Below, piece by piece: positions 48,454 through 60,884 of a stretch of DNA of 64,000 bases (positions are counted from its first letter, which is position 1; each line of letters starts with the position of its first letter). Under the pieces are notes generated by a model. That model did no database searches and had not been told where the DNA came from. It saw only the letters and a program-made list of their open reading frames with translations. The DNA is taken from NCBI RefSeq assembly GCF_958298935.1, contig NC_084938.1, positions 26,393,501 through 26,457,500 on the forward strand, read 5' to 3'. Source of the stretch: Phragmites australis. Taxonomy: Eukaryota > Streptophyta > Magnoliopsida > Poales > Poaceae. A program made the translations under genes and the position numbers.

Positions 48454-48815
48454 CTCCCTTCGGTCCGAAATAATTATGATTTTAGACATCGATACGATCC
48501 TTAAAATATTATTTTAATTATTATTTTTTAATAAAAAGCATAACAATAGTATATTATTATAAAAATATTTTTAGAGGCAAATTGTATTACAACATATAAC
48601 ATAAGCCTCGATGGCAAATCCGCTCCTGTCGAATACTACTTTGCCATACACTCACACATATAACATAAGTGCACTATATAATGTGTTTTTTTTATTGGAT
48701 ATGAATATTCATCTCAACTTATTATTAAACTTAATGTATAAAAAGTAATTTGTAATCAAAATTTAAAATAATTAATTATATATAATATAAAATAATATTT
48801 ATTTGGAACCAGTAG
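48454..48815. mobile_element. Stowaway-like MITE
   Basis: The left end CTCCCTTCGGTCCGAAATAA follows a TA at 48452-48453 and resembles the Stowaway (Tc1/mariner) terminal consensus. The right end, read on the minus strand, is CTACTGGTTCCAAATAA, followed by TA at 48816-48817. The ends are diverged from each other. The 362-bp interior is AT-rich and non-coding. Confidence 0.62.
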
Positions 48816-48817
48816 TA

Positions 48818-51800
48818 AAAACCGAGTGGACAGCATAGGTTGGGTTGCACCAGACACCGCGAAGCAGGGAAGCACCGTAGCATTGCCATCCGAATGACAC
48901 CATCCAGGCATCATTGCCATCGTCATCACTCTCCCTGCACCTCCATTCTAAACCTGAGGGCAGACACGTCACAATGACATGAGCCATAGCTCACCTTTGT
49001 CACGCCTAGACATCAACAGCAGTTCACCGCATCTCGAGGCCGGTCCCTACCACGCACCCCCAAATCCTTCCAGAACACCGCCTAACTAGCCTAGGTCAAT
49101 GCTTATGGTAGACACCGATCGAAGCCCGATTTCTGTGATGTAATTAAGGAGGCTTGCCAGACTAAGCCCTTTAACTGAAGGTACAATGAATCTAGTACAC
49201 ATGCATTAAAATTTCGATGAAATTTTACGAATTTTAAATAGGAACGAAATATTTAATTTTGGATTTTTTTTACTAACATGTGGAACCACAAATAATGAAA
49301 AATATCTAAAATATCAGTGAAATTTTACGAATTTTGATCTTTTCACTAATAAAAAAAGAAACTAAATCGAAATTAAAATCCATAGCAGTAGGAGGAGGAG
49401 GAAGGATGTTGGTGAGCGGTCAAGTCCACCCATGCACGGCCTCACCGGCTCGCAATAACTACGAGTTGTTCAAAGCCGGCCCTTGCGTCCGCGGCAACTA
49501 CACTCCCGCGGGCTCGTCCTTCACGTCGTCCCGGGCCCCGGCTCAAAGACTTCACGGGTCTCACGGAGCATTCCTACGCGCCGCGTTGAGTTGACTCGCA
49601 ACTTAACGTGGGGGTTGGTGGCTTGGACCTGCCGCGCCAGTCGCCACCGCGCCCGGCCGGCGCGCTTCGCGGCGTTCCCACACCCAACTCGGCACCACGC
49701 GATGATGGCACGCTTCGCGGCGGCGCCCGCACCGGTGGGCTACTCCCTCCTGAGTGGCGGTGGGTTGGTGACTTCGGCGGGGGCCCCAATTGCCTCGTCG
49801 TGAGGGTTGGGCTCCATCTAGGTAACGTGGTTTGGAAAAAACGCACGCACGCCATGACGAGCGCGAGATTGGTCTGGGGGTTCTGCCGAAATCGTTGGGA
49901 ACTGAGAGCTCCCGGTCCGGTCGCATCTGTGATCAGCACTCGCGTAACGTGCCGTACGTATCAACGCTCGACGAACTCGGAACGCTTGGCGGTTGCCGCC
50001 GCTTAATCTGGTACTGAAGTCAGTGAGGTTGTCGTCCCGTCAGCCGTCACGCGTGATGCATCACTGCGGACCATGGAACGGTTGGGTGTGTAGGTTACCG
50101 GCTAGATGTAGATGAGGCGTCGGTTTCTCTCTTCCCGGTATGCGTTCAGTTCGCACTGGCTTCGTGCGCAGCAGAGCTTGAAAGGGAAACGCAGGTAAGA
50201 TGAGTGTTCGACACGCATGGGTGTACCTGCTTCTGCTGCTGCTGGAGCTTTTTGCAAAGGCGAAAGGAAATGAGGTTTTCACGTGTGCGCCTGCCGCTGA
50301 GAGTAGGCTCTGTGTCATGGTATGGACGCGGTGGATTTGGTTGCCACAACCACCAGATTTGTAAACGGCGAAACGGATTGCCTGAAGCATTCATACTTTG
50401 TGGTTACAATTACAACTCCGGCACCGCGTGCAGACCACAAGAAGCACACCTCGGTCTCACGCGTAGACAGTCCAACTCGAAACAACAGGGACAAAATTAG
50501 AAGAAAATTATGTAAGTCCAACTCGGATGAACGACCTGAATACAGGTTTCGCAGGAGACTTTTTCACCCAAATCTTATAAAATTTTCTTCCGACAAAATT
50601 AGCATACACCTACGAGACAGGGCAGTAGCTGCATGGACGTCCCCTTCCGGCGCCCCGATTCATACTACTATACTAGTAACTAGCACACGCCCGTGACCCG
50701 CTCCGCACGACCGCACGAATCGACCTTTCTGTGTGTCCAGAGTTTCTCGTCGATTTGGACCGCAAACTCGTCCGCCTCACCAACTGAGCTTTCAGCTCCA
50801 GAGCCAGAGATGCCGATGCACCCGCCGGCGCCGGGTCCCAGGCAGCGGAAGCCGTGCCACGAGAGGGAAGACGACGGGAGCCAGGCGACATGCTTGGCGC
50901 GTGGCGACGCTGCGCAGCTGCCGGAAACCCGAAATGGACTGGTGATTCGGTGCTGCCTCCTCTCTAGTCGTGCCGGCGACGGCGACGGGTCCCATGACGC
51001 CACTGTGACGGCCCGTGCAGCTGGCCACTGGCACAGGAAGGATCGATCGATCACTGTACGCGTTGCCATGGCACGGGACTGGATTAGCTTGGGGAAAAGA
51101 CTCCACTGCCTTGCGATGAGTATATACTTGTATTGCTCGACTGGTTGGCAGTCACAGATTACTTTTGTCAGCGTCATGCACGTTCCTGCAGAACCCGTTT
51201 GTTTCCTCAAAGATGCAGTAGCAGCCAGGAGAGCTGCTTGTATTGTAGCACCCACTGTCTGCAACAAAGTCAGGCGAATTGGTTTATGTCAGAGCTTAGG
51301 ACGCCATGGTCTTGGATTACGAAGAAAATCCACATGCCCAAAATCACAGAAATGAACCGTGGAACAAAAAGTCGGTTACTGATGCCAAACAGGGGAAATC
51401 AACGCCTTATGAATCAGGTTACGGTGATCAGCAAACACGAAAACCCGTCGTTGACAGGCAGCCCGTACCTGAAAAACGTACTGCCGTGCGTGCTGCGTGT
51501 CACTCATGCCGTGAGCACCACAAGTAGAGTTTCCAAAAGAACGACCTGCTGCGAAGAACAGAGCGGAAATTCTCATCCGGTGACATCAACACTTGAGGCT
51601 TCAGCTACCCAAGTCGTCGCTGTTCGTGTCGGGACTCGATCTCCGCTATCGCACTGTGCTCGGTTTGGTCCTCCATTTCTGCCAAGAAAGCATTGCTCCA
51701 GCTGAATCTTCTCGTGGAAATTTTTTCTGTCCGACGAGGCCAGGTAAGTTTCGTCCACAAAAAATTTATGAGCTTCGGTAAGCCACATGCATGTACAGTG

Positions 51801-52289
51801 CACGAGACAAGTTAGTATTACCACATCACGTCGTGGTCGAACAAGACTCCAGCAGAGCCGGCTCTCCCAGGCCCGTTCGAACGATCTTGATGCGGTCTTA
51901 CGCCATCCCCAACAGAGACAGTATTTTTATCTTTTCGGATGCTACAGTAGAATATAGTTCGATCTTAGCCAATAAATTATCTTCAACAGAGACTGCAAAA
52001 CGTATTTTTTTTTACTACAGTAAAGCGGGATGGACGAGGGACACGGCAAATTTGCAGCAAGAAAATGGCTCCCGTAATACTGTTCACAATGTATGCGTAT
52101 GAATCCAGGGGAGAAGGAGAGTAATGGAAGAGGAAATATAATATCTGTTGGAGATAGAAAAAATAAAGGATGCTATAATAATGATAGGGGATACTGTAAT
52201 GATGTTATAAGAGATGAATTTTTAGAGTTTCTGTTAAGATACCCTTAGGACCGTTCCAAAACCGCCAGTCTAGACTCTGTTTGACCTCA
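48818..52289. other. Gene-poor stretch with GC-rich blocks
   Basis: GC-rich blocks at about 49400-50060 and 50640-51080 are open in several overlapping frames on both strands, with no domain I can recognise; the longest (50680-51267 minus, 50693-51355 plus) overlap each other. A possible MITE-like repeat lies at about 51904-52255 (start CCATCCCCAACAGAGAC, end TTTCTGTTAAGATAC). I cannot support a gene here, though a spliced or non-coding transcript is not excluded. Confidence 0.4.
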
Positions 52290-52650
52290 ACTTTTATTTT
52301 TAAATAAAAAATTATAAATATATACGTCTATTTTGAAAAATTATAGATCTGGACTACTAGCTATCTGTCGCCTGTTGGAATAAAGAAATTTTTATGTTTT
52401 AATGCTCTCAAAATTCAAAACATTATCGAAACGATCATGAAAAAATTATATGGTGTAGAGGATGTTATCATTTAGCTCTAAAAGAATTCAGAAAAAAATT
52501 ATGATTTGCAGAGGATACCGGACATGTCGTCTTCCAACGGACGATAAGAATTTAGATCTGTAATTTTCAAAAAATTCTGTAATTTTTCAAACCAGATGAA
52601 TATATTTACAATTTTTTTATTTAAAATATATATAAAAAAAATCGTTCCTC
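52290..52650. repeat. AT-rich inverted repeat (hairpin) of about 360 bp
   Basis: The left arm (TTTTTAAATAAAAAATTATAA..., from 52299) pairs with the reverse complement of the right arm ending near 52640. Inner blocks also pair: CTGTCGCCTGTTGGAA at 52365-52380 against TTCCAACGGACGATAAG at 52534-52550. The centre lies near 52460. It is MITE-like; the surrounding flanks give no sure target duplication. Confidence 0.6.
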
Positions 52651-54686
52651 CAGGTAATCTGAAATCTGATGGGCTCATGGTTCCGGGGAGCTAACGTCGC
52701 TGGTTTGATCTAGCTCGGAATGAAGTTGCTCTTGCTTTGCATAAAATCGCTTTGTGTAGTGTAGCATTGTCATTATGAATGTGTTTGGTAGGGATAGATT
52801 TTTTCTGAAACGTTTTGATTTCATATTATCTCTATGTTTCTCTGGTGAATTAGAATCACCAAAGAAAGCTATCTGGATTCAAAGAAGATAGTGGTATAAT
52901 TGACTATTTGACCTTTTGCTGATATACTTCTTTTTTTTTTGGCAATGACAACAATTGACATACGTATATAGTATGGGCATCATCTCTTATCGCTTTTGAG
53001 CAATTGTTGGGCATTTAAATTTAATTGGAATTGATGAAATTCATGAAAAGTGAGTTCATGTAAAGACACTTGAAATTTCACAATATAACTTAGAGTTATA
53101 GATAATTTTAAAAATTAGTCCATTAATTAACATGAATATTGGTGAATTTTTCCTAATTTCTAGGAATACTTTTAAAGCTCTAAAAATCATGGAAGGTGCA
53201 AAAACAGTCAATTTTAATGAATTTTAATTTGAATTTTGTTCATAGATTAAAATATGTTGCTTATAGATTATAGAACCTACATAAAAATTGGTAGATTTTT
53301 TAGAAAATCTAAACCTATAGGGAAAAGAGATGGATTTTTTAGTATCTTGTAACATGGGCTGAATCGGGAGAATTGATGAGAGACAGTCTGTCTGTTTCAG
53401 AGATTGTCTCATGATCCTTAAATCAAGCTGCCTAAAATCATTTCTCGCTGGACCGTTTGGCTGCCGGATTCATCGAACGACCAAGAATCCGAATTTGAGT
53501 GTGTTGTTCTCCGCTCCCAATTTGAGTTTCCATGTTAAATTTGTGTACGTCTTATGTAATCCACTCCTTTTGTTTTGTCGCCAGTGACCAGATCCCGGCA
53601 GGAATCAACTCATGGCATTCGGCAAGAAATCAAAGCCCAAAATTTAAGTTTTCAAGACTCTGCCGATTGTATACGTCGGTAGTGTTGAAATCTGATTCGT
53701 GTCAGTGGTTAAACCAACCATGCTTGACGCCGGCTGAGAACAATATGGAGAGGAACACACACAAGTAGACAGTGGCAGGCTTAGTCACAGTTTCACATGA
53801 GAGAGGACGACAAAGTGGAAGTACTTCAAAATTTAGCTCAGAAGATCTGGGAATGAAGTCCAAGTTTCAACTCTGTCACAGGAGACGTTTCACCTGAGAA
53901 AAATGGGCATGACTGCTGCGAAAACATTTGATTTCACTAGCGTTCTTGCGACCAATTGGGAAGACAAAATTCGGCTTTTGGACTGCCCTTCAACCACGTT
54001 CACTTGACCCGAACTGTTCGGCTCAAACCCAACGTGGATGGCCGGCAAATGGATTTGACCGTCAGTGTCCTGCAGTTTGTCTTCTCCTTTTTTGTTCTCA
54101 TCTTCTCCAAATTGCGCGACGGCCAATCTCCATATAGTTTAGGCATTTGCCATGCATCTGCGATCAAAAACACGAGCTCCTTTCCGGTTTCAGCACGGTC
54201 CCATCGAATGCCGGCTGCTGATTGAACCTGAAAGCTGGAAATCACGCCGGCGCACACGTAGGAATAGGGTATAGCACGCCAAGCTGCCAGGCTACCAGCG
54301 CGAAAAGAAATGTGAACGTTGGGTGCTTCAACTAACGTGAAACCTAACCACCCAACAAGATGGGAACACTTCGATCTGGAAAGATTAGCTAGCTTGTACG
54401 AGTACCTGAAAGGCATCATCACGTCCAGCAACTTTTCATCAGCCTTTTCGAGGAACAAGGTCAGAAAATTGCAGGAGGTCCCCTAAAAATAGGCCCTTCA
54501 TGCTGGACCCTTCACGCATACATGTTCCTGTAATCTTGCTTAGACAGCTTAGTCATCTATAATGAGATGCTAAAGATCTTTTCACTCTAGTTCATCAGCA
54601 TGTAGAGTGGCACACCAGACAGCAATCATTGAAGTGATAATACATTGGTACTAGACGTGCGTAGCCGTAACCTGATCTGAACATAC
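52651..54686. other. Gene-free stretch
   Basis: AT-rich to 53450, then mixed. A possible partial copy of the CATGTTTGGTAG MITE family starts near 52785. The ORFs at 53532-54458 are short and without domains. Confidence 0.45.
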
Positions 54687-54990
54687 GGTATGTTTAGCAG
54701 AGCTCTTAAGCAGCTTTCTGTCTAAAATCAAAGAAATTTTATCAAACAGCAGCTTTTAGCTTTTAACTTTTTGAGTAGAATCCGTGTGAGTGATTCTCTG
54801 AAATGAACTAAAAGTTGATGCGCTGAAAAAAACAGCTTCCACTGATTCACTTTCCGTACAGAATTATTTTCTCTATATATTTTATTTTAGAAAATCACTA
54901 TAGAATCATTTTCAACCACAGAATCACTTACTTCAGAGAATCACTCATCACAGAGAATTTAGATCAGAAAAAGCTCTAACAAACATGCCC
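54687..54990. mobile_element. MITE (same family as 16678-17046)
   Basis: The left end GGTATGTTTAGCAGAGCT and the right end, which on the minus strand reads GGGCATGTTTGTTAGAGCT, are inverted copies. The interior has repeated AGAATCACT words on the right side and GTGAGTGATTCTC on the left that can pair. 304 bp, non-coding. Confidence 0.62.
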
Positions 54991-55149
54991 ATAATCTCCC
55001 ACCTTCCCCTTAAGCTCCAATGGGGATCAGGAGATGTGGCCACTTCTACACCCTGTAAAAGAACAAAGATAAAATAAAGCATTGCCGAGACGGCACGGTC
55101 ATGACCAAAAACGTTCAGACCATCACATGCATGCATGTAAGGTTACCGG
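54991..55149. other. Short spacer
   Basis: No feature seen. Confidence 0.4.
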
Positions 55150-56185
55150 TGTGTTTGTTTTTTTATTTTGATTCTAACAATCTAGATTATGGTTCTTATA
55201 ATATAGAATATGTATTGTTATAATCTAGATTATATAATTTGAAACAAAGAATACCAAATTATTATAATCTTCCTTCCTTCTCCCCTTTCTCTACAGACTC
55301 GCTCTCACAAGTCCATCTTCTCCACCATAGCACATCGAGATCCCCAGCTGAACTCCACACCACATAGCAGGGAACCGAGTGTTGTCGTCTAAATCTATTG
55401 CGCCATTGATGCGCTGCATCGAGGCCGAGCATCTAGGAGGTTCTCCACACATATTATGCCGTCTTCCGCCGCTGAATCGAGCCATGTGACGTCGTTCTCC
55501 CCAACTTCAACAAGTATGCCGTCATCTCACCATCGAGTTGTCGCTGTCCTGCCTTCCTCAACGAGTTGAGTACACGGTAAGCACCGCAAGACCCTTCGTC
55601 GTCCTTTGCATGCGCGGGTTCCCCCTCGGTCGGACGTCGACACGGCCGAACGCGAAGCACCGAGCGTCACCACACCATGACTACCGTCGGCAGCCACCTT
55701 CTGGTCCTCGCCGCTAGCCGGGGAGCACTCAAACGCCATAGCTGTCGTCGGTAGCCACCTTCCGGTCCTCGCTGCTAGCCGGAAAGCACTCAAACTAGAT
55801 CCCCCTTGCAGGCATTGCCTCCTTCCACAGGAACCTAGCTGGATATTGTCGGAATCGTCGGTGAGGGCAGCACCAATGGTCTCCTCTCAAGCCGGCCACC
55901 GGTCTCCTCTCAGCGCTCGGTTCCCTACTTAGGCTTAGCGCTGGGAGCTTTTTTTTGGACAGCAGGGAGCTCGATTCAGGTGGCGGTAAGCTCAAGTTTT
56001 GAGGTGGGGAGACCGAAGGGAGAATAAAAAAAGCCAAACGTTATGTTTGTAATGGTAATAGTAGGTAAATATATGCTATAATCCACGATCCACAATCTAG
56101 AAGTAGCATTTTCCTTAATTGTGAATTATGGCATAATCTGCCTCCAGATTATAGAATCTAGATTGTAGAATCGACATGTTTGTTT
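55150..56185. mobile_element. TIR element with a GC-rich, possibly captured interior
   Basis: The left border carries GATTCTAACAATCTAGATTA (55171-55190). The right border, on the minus strand, carries GATTCTACAATCTAGATTC (about 56154-56172), giving inverted ends set in T-rich or A-rich tracts. Between them lies 55280-56030, of much higher GC than the ends and with gene-like composition, including a 61-bp-period tandem repeat. The ORFs are short and lie on the minus strand; I recognise no domain. Capture of host sequence by a DNA transposon is a possibility, not shown. Confidence 0.45.
55686..55795. repeat. Tandem pair, 61-bp period
   Basis: A segment of about 49 bp containing AGCCACCTTCTGGTCCTCGC starts at 55686 and recurs at 55747 with a few changes, ending CACTCAAAC in both. 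Confidence 0.85.
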
Positions 56186-59100
56186 TCGATTCTGATTTTA
56201 AAATTAGAATCTTAGAATCATAATTAAAAAATAGGCTTTATATTTCAGTTCATTTTTTTAGACTATATCTCGATCATTGAGTTGCTTATATACAACTAGC
56301 AGGTGACCCACGTAATTGTGTGCCTAGTATCATCGAACTGTGCATTTACCGTTATACTATCGTAATTGTATCACAAAATTGCGTTTTGCCTTATCATTGT
56401 CCTTTATTCTGGCACTACTATGATTGCTCCTTCATAGATATAATTCGAATATAGGTCTATCATAATAACGTTTTCATCTGTTTGAGCATTATCGTTATCT
56501 ATTTGTTCTATTTCATACAAATTTTGCTTTATATACACATATTCTTATTTTTCTTTTCTATTCCAATCGAGTAACTATTGTTTCAGCTAGGAGGTCACGC
56601 TCCATCATCTATGCGGTCTATAGATTGCGCCTTTCCATGTCGCCTTTTTAACATCATAACCTTGAGCTACACGGTTTAAGCCTAGTGAAGCGTAGCACAT
56701 ATCCTCCTATATTGTTTCAGTAAAGGGTCCTACTCTATAGATCAATAGCTTCGTTGACGTTCCTTATTAGCTATTTGAGGGCTATGTCTTACTTTTCGGC
56801 CTGGTTAACACCGCAACCTTGAGCTATAGGGTCCAAATCCAGTGTAGTTGCACCTGTATCCACCATATTGATGATGTCGGTAGGCCATATGTGTCGATGA
56901 GCTTCTCTATTTCGTTACAATTGTCTCGGTCATTCATCATTGGCTACATGGTTTGAGCTCGTCTCACGCTTCAACACAATTACGCTTTATGACATCCTTG
57001 GCGTCAATGTCCTCTCGCGGCATCACATACATCCCCTTTTGTTGTTGCAGAGCTAGCAATGATGTCGGCCCGTCGAACTGGTTGCCTGTCTACATCTTAT
57101 GGGAGGGAGAGAAAATAAGTTGCATCTTTTCTATGAGCGACGGTTGTTTAGTTGCATGATCTAAATAGATCAGTCATCATCTTCTATCAGGTCGTATCTC
57201 TTTTACCTTTTGTTTTACACCTTTTGTATTGAGCTATGTTTTTATTTTCTTCTCTTTTTTCTAGTATTTTTACATCAAAAATATCATTTGAATAGCAACT
57301 TTGATCTCTTAGGTGCAACAAATTTATGCATTAATTAAATTATGTTGTCTTTTTTTGCTGGCTTTGGCTTTATTTTTTAATAATATCATAGGTGGGTAAT
57401 AGAAAGACAGATATATATGCATTTTTGGTTAAGTTTTTCGTAATAACAATGTGAGTAATTTACATACATATATAGGAACACTTTGCTTTATTTTTTCTCT
57501 AATTAACGTGATAATTTCCAAACCTTTTTTATTTTATTGGCCAATTACGTATATAGTAGATATAGATGTTCTCGTAGTACTAAAACACGTAATGCAATAA
57601 CTGAGATCTCTGAACTTTTCTATAGTACAAATTAACAGGTCCAATCATGATCACTTTGTCTCTTCCTAGCTCTACCGTAGCCAAAGTTGCAATAATCAAA
57701 TGCAGCCTGCCACTTTTACCGATTACGGATGCCATTGTGTGAGGTTTTGTATTACTACTCTGATCTGACGGGCGAGCTGGCCATTTGGCCGGAAGTGCAG
57801 GTAGTGGCATCAATGATCACGGGTGTAATCGTCACGGATTAACTACTCCATGCATGGTGCCCAAATGTGCAATTGCTGCTAAAATGAGTTTGTTCTTTTG
57901 CCTGTTCATAATGTATCCGGCCGCTGCAATTTGCAGAGTACTATGATATGACTTGTTCGGTGCACAAGTGATGAGACAAAGGAGTAGGAGGTACGTGAGT
58001 TTCAGACCTTCTTCAGTCTTTCCTTGTACATACTGTTGGTTGGGGACGCATAAAACGATGGAGTGTTGAAAGATTCACAATACTAGTTTCTTCAGGGAGG
58101 AGAGGAAAAAACATCCAGAACTGCTGATAATGGCTGGCCGCCTGAGAGGCTGAGACGGCTCCAAAATAGTTGGATACGTTCGTATCGCAGAGATATCAAT
58201 AGGTTACGTTCTGTTGCTCATTTCTAGATCTGCCAAACAGGTGCATATCATATCAAAATAAATAAAACATAATAACAATTGCTCCTATAAGTTTTCTTCA
58301 GTTCAATCAATCCCCTGCATCCACGTTACTCCATTCCGCTGCATGTGAGCTTAACTGTACATTCAGATGCTTATTCCCAACATATAAGTTCATCCAAAGC
58401 AGAAGAATCTAAGCATCTAGCATGCATATGGATTTCTCATATCTTACCGTTGCATCATCAAACTGTCACTCCCTGCGTCATCGACCTTCGTGATTCGCGG
58501 TTCAATCTTCAACGCCCAGTAGCCCTACCCTGCATCTAGCGTCCAGAGCGCCGAACATGCATGGATTCTCGCGCCATTGAAATCTGAATGACCGAGCTTC
58601 AGTCAAGAGTGGCAACTTCATAAACTCGGACCAATCGTTTATTGCTACTAACAAAACAATGCAACATCCGTCTCACAAAAAAGCGAGAGACTGAGATGAG
58701 TAACGGACACTTCAGCTTGTCGGTGTTCTCACTTCTCCGGTGACCTGTTTGAACATCAGAATAGGCCGTTCTTCGTTTCGTCTCACCCCTGCCACTGGGA
58801 GCACGCGTCAACCTCCACATGCACCGCAAATTTGCAATGGAAAATTTGGTCAGATTCCAAAGATGTATGGACCATTGGTTCTTCATTGGAGCTTGCAAAT
58901 ATTAGCCTTACCAAACAAGCTGAGCGTGAGAGGGCGAGTGGCGAGGCTCCTAACGTTGTCATGTGCATGGTGCACCTTTCCAGCCCGTCGTCAAACGCAA
59001 TTTTAGCGCCACGCCATGCGTTTTCTTTCCATTTGCATGTTTCCTCGCCAGGCCCAACGGAAGCGAATCTCGCTTCACTGTGTTGCGTCGTGTGGCCGCG

Positions 59101-59280
59101 CCTCTGTGGAATTGAGGCAGGAATCAGCATCATAAGCGGCTCATTTCGCATGCATTTTTTTTATAAATCATTTTGGGCGGTTACAGACTTGTTTGGGGCA
59201 CATGGACTTTACGATTTTACACGAATCAGCTCAACTCTCGAAGAAATAAGGAAAGATCTCCTTGTTTCAATGTTCAAACG
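56186..59280. other. Gene-free stretch
   Basis: About 3 kb with no supported gene. Between 56580 and 56960 the words ACCTTGAGCTACACGGTT (about 56662) and ACCTTGAGCTATAGGGTC (about 56816) mark a degenerate repeat with a spacing near 155 bp. The ORFs at 58345-59377 have no recognisable domain. Confidence 0.45.
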
Positions 59281-60110
59281 GGGCTTTAAGTTGGGAAAAA
59301 TGCAAAACTCCCCAAAAGTCACTTGGATTTTGACTTCCCCCAAATTGTTTTGTTGCAAAAAAACTCCAAAATTTTGACTTTGTTGAAAAAAACCCTAAAA
59401 CTTCAAAAAAAATCACAAAAAATTCTAAAAGAAAACTAGAGACAATTATAAGACCTTCTATGAAATTTGTTTTCAAAAATAATATCCTTTGCATCATATT
59501 TCATGGAGAGGAAGTTTGAAAAAAAATGTGCAGCTCATTTATTAACTCATGTTATTTTAACTTTGTCATGTCTACCATTATTTTTCCTACATAAATAATT
59601 ATTTAAGTAAACTAATAAAAGTGGTTTCACTAATTTTTGGGGTGTTATGGATTAGTTATGAATTAATCTATCTGCAACACATTTACTCAATACTGCAAGT
59701 TACAATAACTATTTCAAGATTTTATGTATTTTTACAAGATAGAGGATGATGTAAGAAGACTAAAAAAAATTGTTTCATGATTTTTGGATTAGTAAATAAT
59801 TAACTATGCATTTAACTTGAATTAATAAATGAGCTGTACGTTTTTCTTTTTTTCAAACTTACTCTCCATGGAATATGATGAAAAGGATATTATTTTAAAA
59901 AAAATTTTTACAAAAGGTCTCAGAATCGTCTCTAGTTTTTTTTCAGAATTTTTTTTTTTGACTTTTTTAGTTTTTTGAATTTTAGGGTTTTTTTTGCAAC
60001 AAAGTCAAACTTTTAGAGTTATTTTTTTTTTGCATCAAAACAATTTTTAGAGAGTCAAAATCCAAGTGACTTTTGGAGGGTTTTTCCAATTTTCCCCCTT
60101 TAAGTTCGCA
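59281..60110. mobile_element. Fold-back element with arms of about 270 bp
   Basis: The left arm (about 59281-59546) and the reverse complement of the right arm (about 59820-60110) align along their whole length, with shared strings such as AAAAGTCACTTGGATTTTGAC, TTGACTTTGTTG, AACTAGAGACAAT (GAT in the right arm), AATAATATCCTTT and CAGCTCATTTATTAA. A loop of about 270 bp separates them. No transposase and no clear target duplication. A transcript through it would form a long imperfect hairpin. Confidence 0.87.
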
Positions 60111-60798
60111 ATAAGTGATTCAGAGTTTGAAACCCACATCCTAGTTTCGTCAATCGCGGCTACCACACGTCCACACGCAACAAGTTTATTTCTACACGCT
60201 TGCCAATGTTCTGACACTTGAAAATGTGGAGAATATATCAGACTAGGTTGAACTAAAGAAGCCAGCCAGGCTTAAGGGGGTTGATTTTTAACACGATTCT
60301 TTATCGGTGTCGTAGAGGGAGTTTTTGGGAGGAAGGTCGGCCCAATAAAAAAGGCAGATATGGAGCGGAGCGGCGAGGCGATAGGATGCTATTGGTCATG
60401 GGTGGCGGAGAATGACTGGTGCGGGTGTTGGGGTATGGGCGAGCGGAGACAGCTCGGTGGAGACCGGTTAGTGTGGTGATGATTAGAAGCATCGTCAGAG
60501 ATAAGTGGAGAGTGGGAGACTGGGCAAGCAAGCGGAGGGTGTCGCACAGGCACAGAGGAAGAACACGGCTGCTCTAGCAAGAGAAAGAAGAGAAGACAGT
60601 GGTCGTTGGATTCTGATCGTACGTGAGAGTGCATCGATTGAAACTAGCGCTGTTTTTAGGCTGTTGAAGAATAGTATCACCTTTTATTTTTTTCTAATTG
60701 AATCCTCCAAATACCAGCCATAGAATTACTATACGTTAAAGCCCACTCCATTCATGGTGTCCAAAATTGTGAATTGAAGCCCACTACACTCCACTCGT
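60111..60798. other. Upstream region of the AIR12-like gene
   Basis: About 690 bp without a gene. It ends in the proximal promoter; the first part is AT-rich, then purine-rich on the plus strand (60300-60620). Confidence 0.5.
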
Positions 60799-60805
60799 TA
60801 TAAAT
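60799..60805 (+). promoter_or_regulatory. TATA box of the AIR12-like gene
   Basis: TATAAAT in the context CTCGTTATAAATCC, 80 bp before the ATG. A CTCCCTCC pyrimidine stretch follows at about 60811-60828, where the transcript would be expected to start. Confidence 0.75.
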
Positions 60806-60884
60806 CCTCACCTCCCTCCCTCCCTCTCGCACAGCTCGAAGAACACCAAACCAAACACACTCAAGCAGCGAGCTTCAAATCCAC

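Noticed and set aside
50680..51355. Pair of overlapping ORFs of about 195 and 220 codons on opposite strands
   Set aside because: No domain on either strand, mutually overlapping, and no convincing exon-intron structure.
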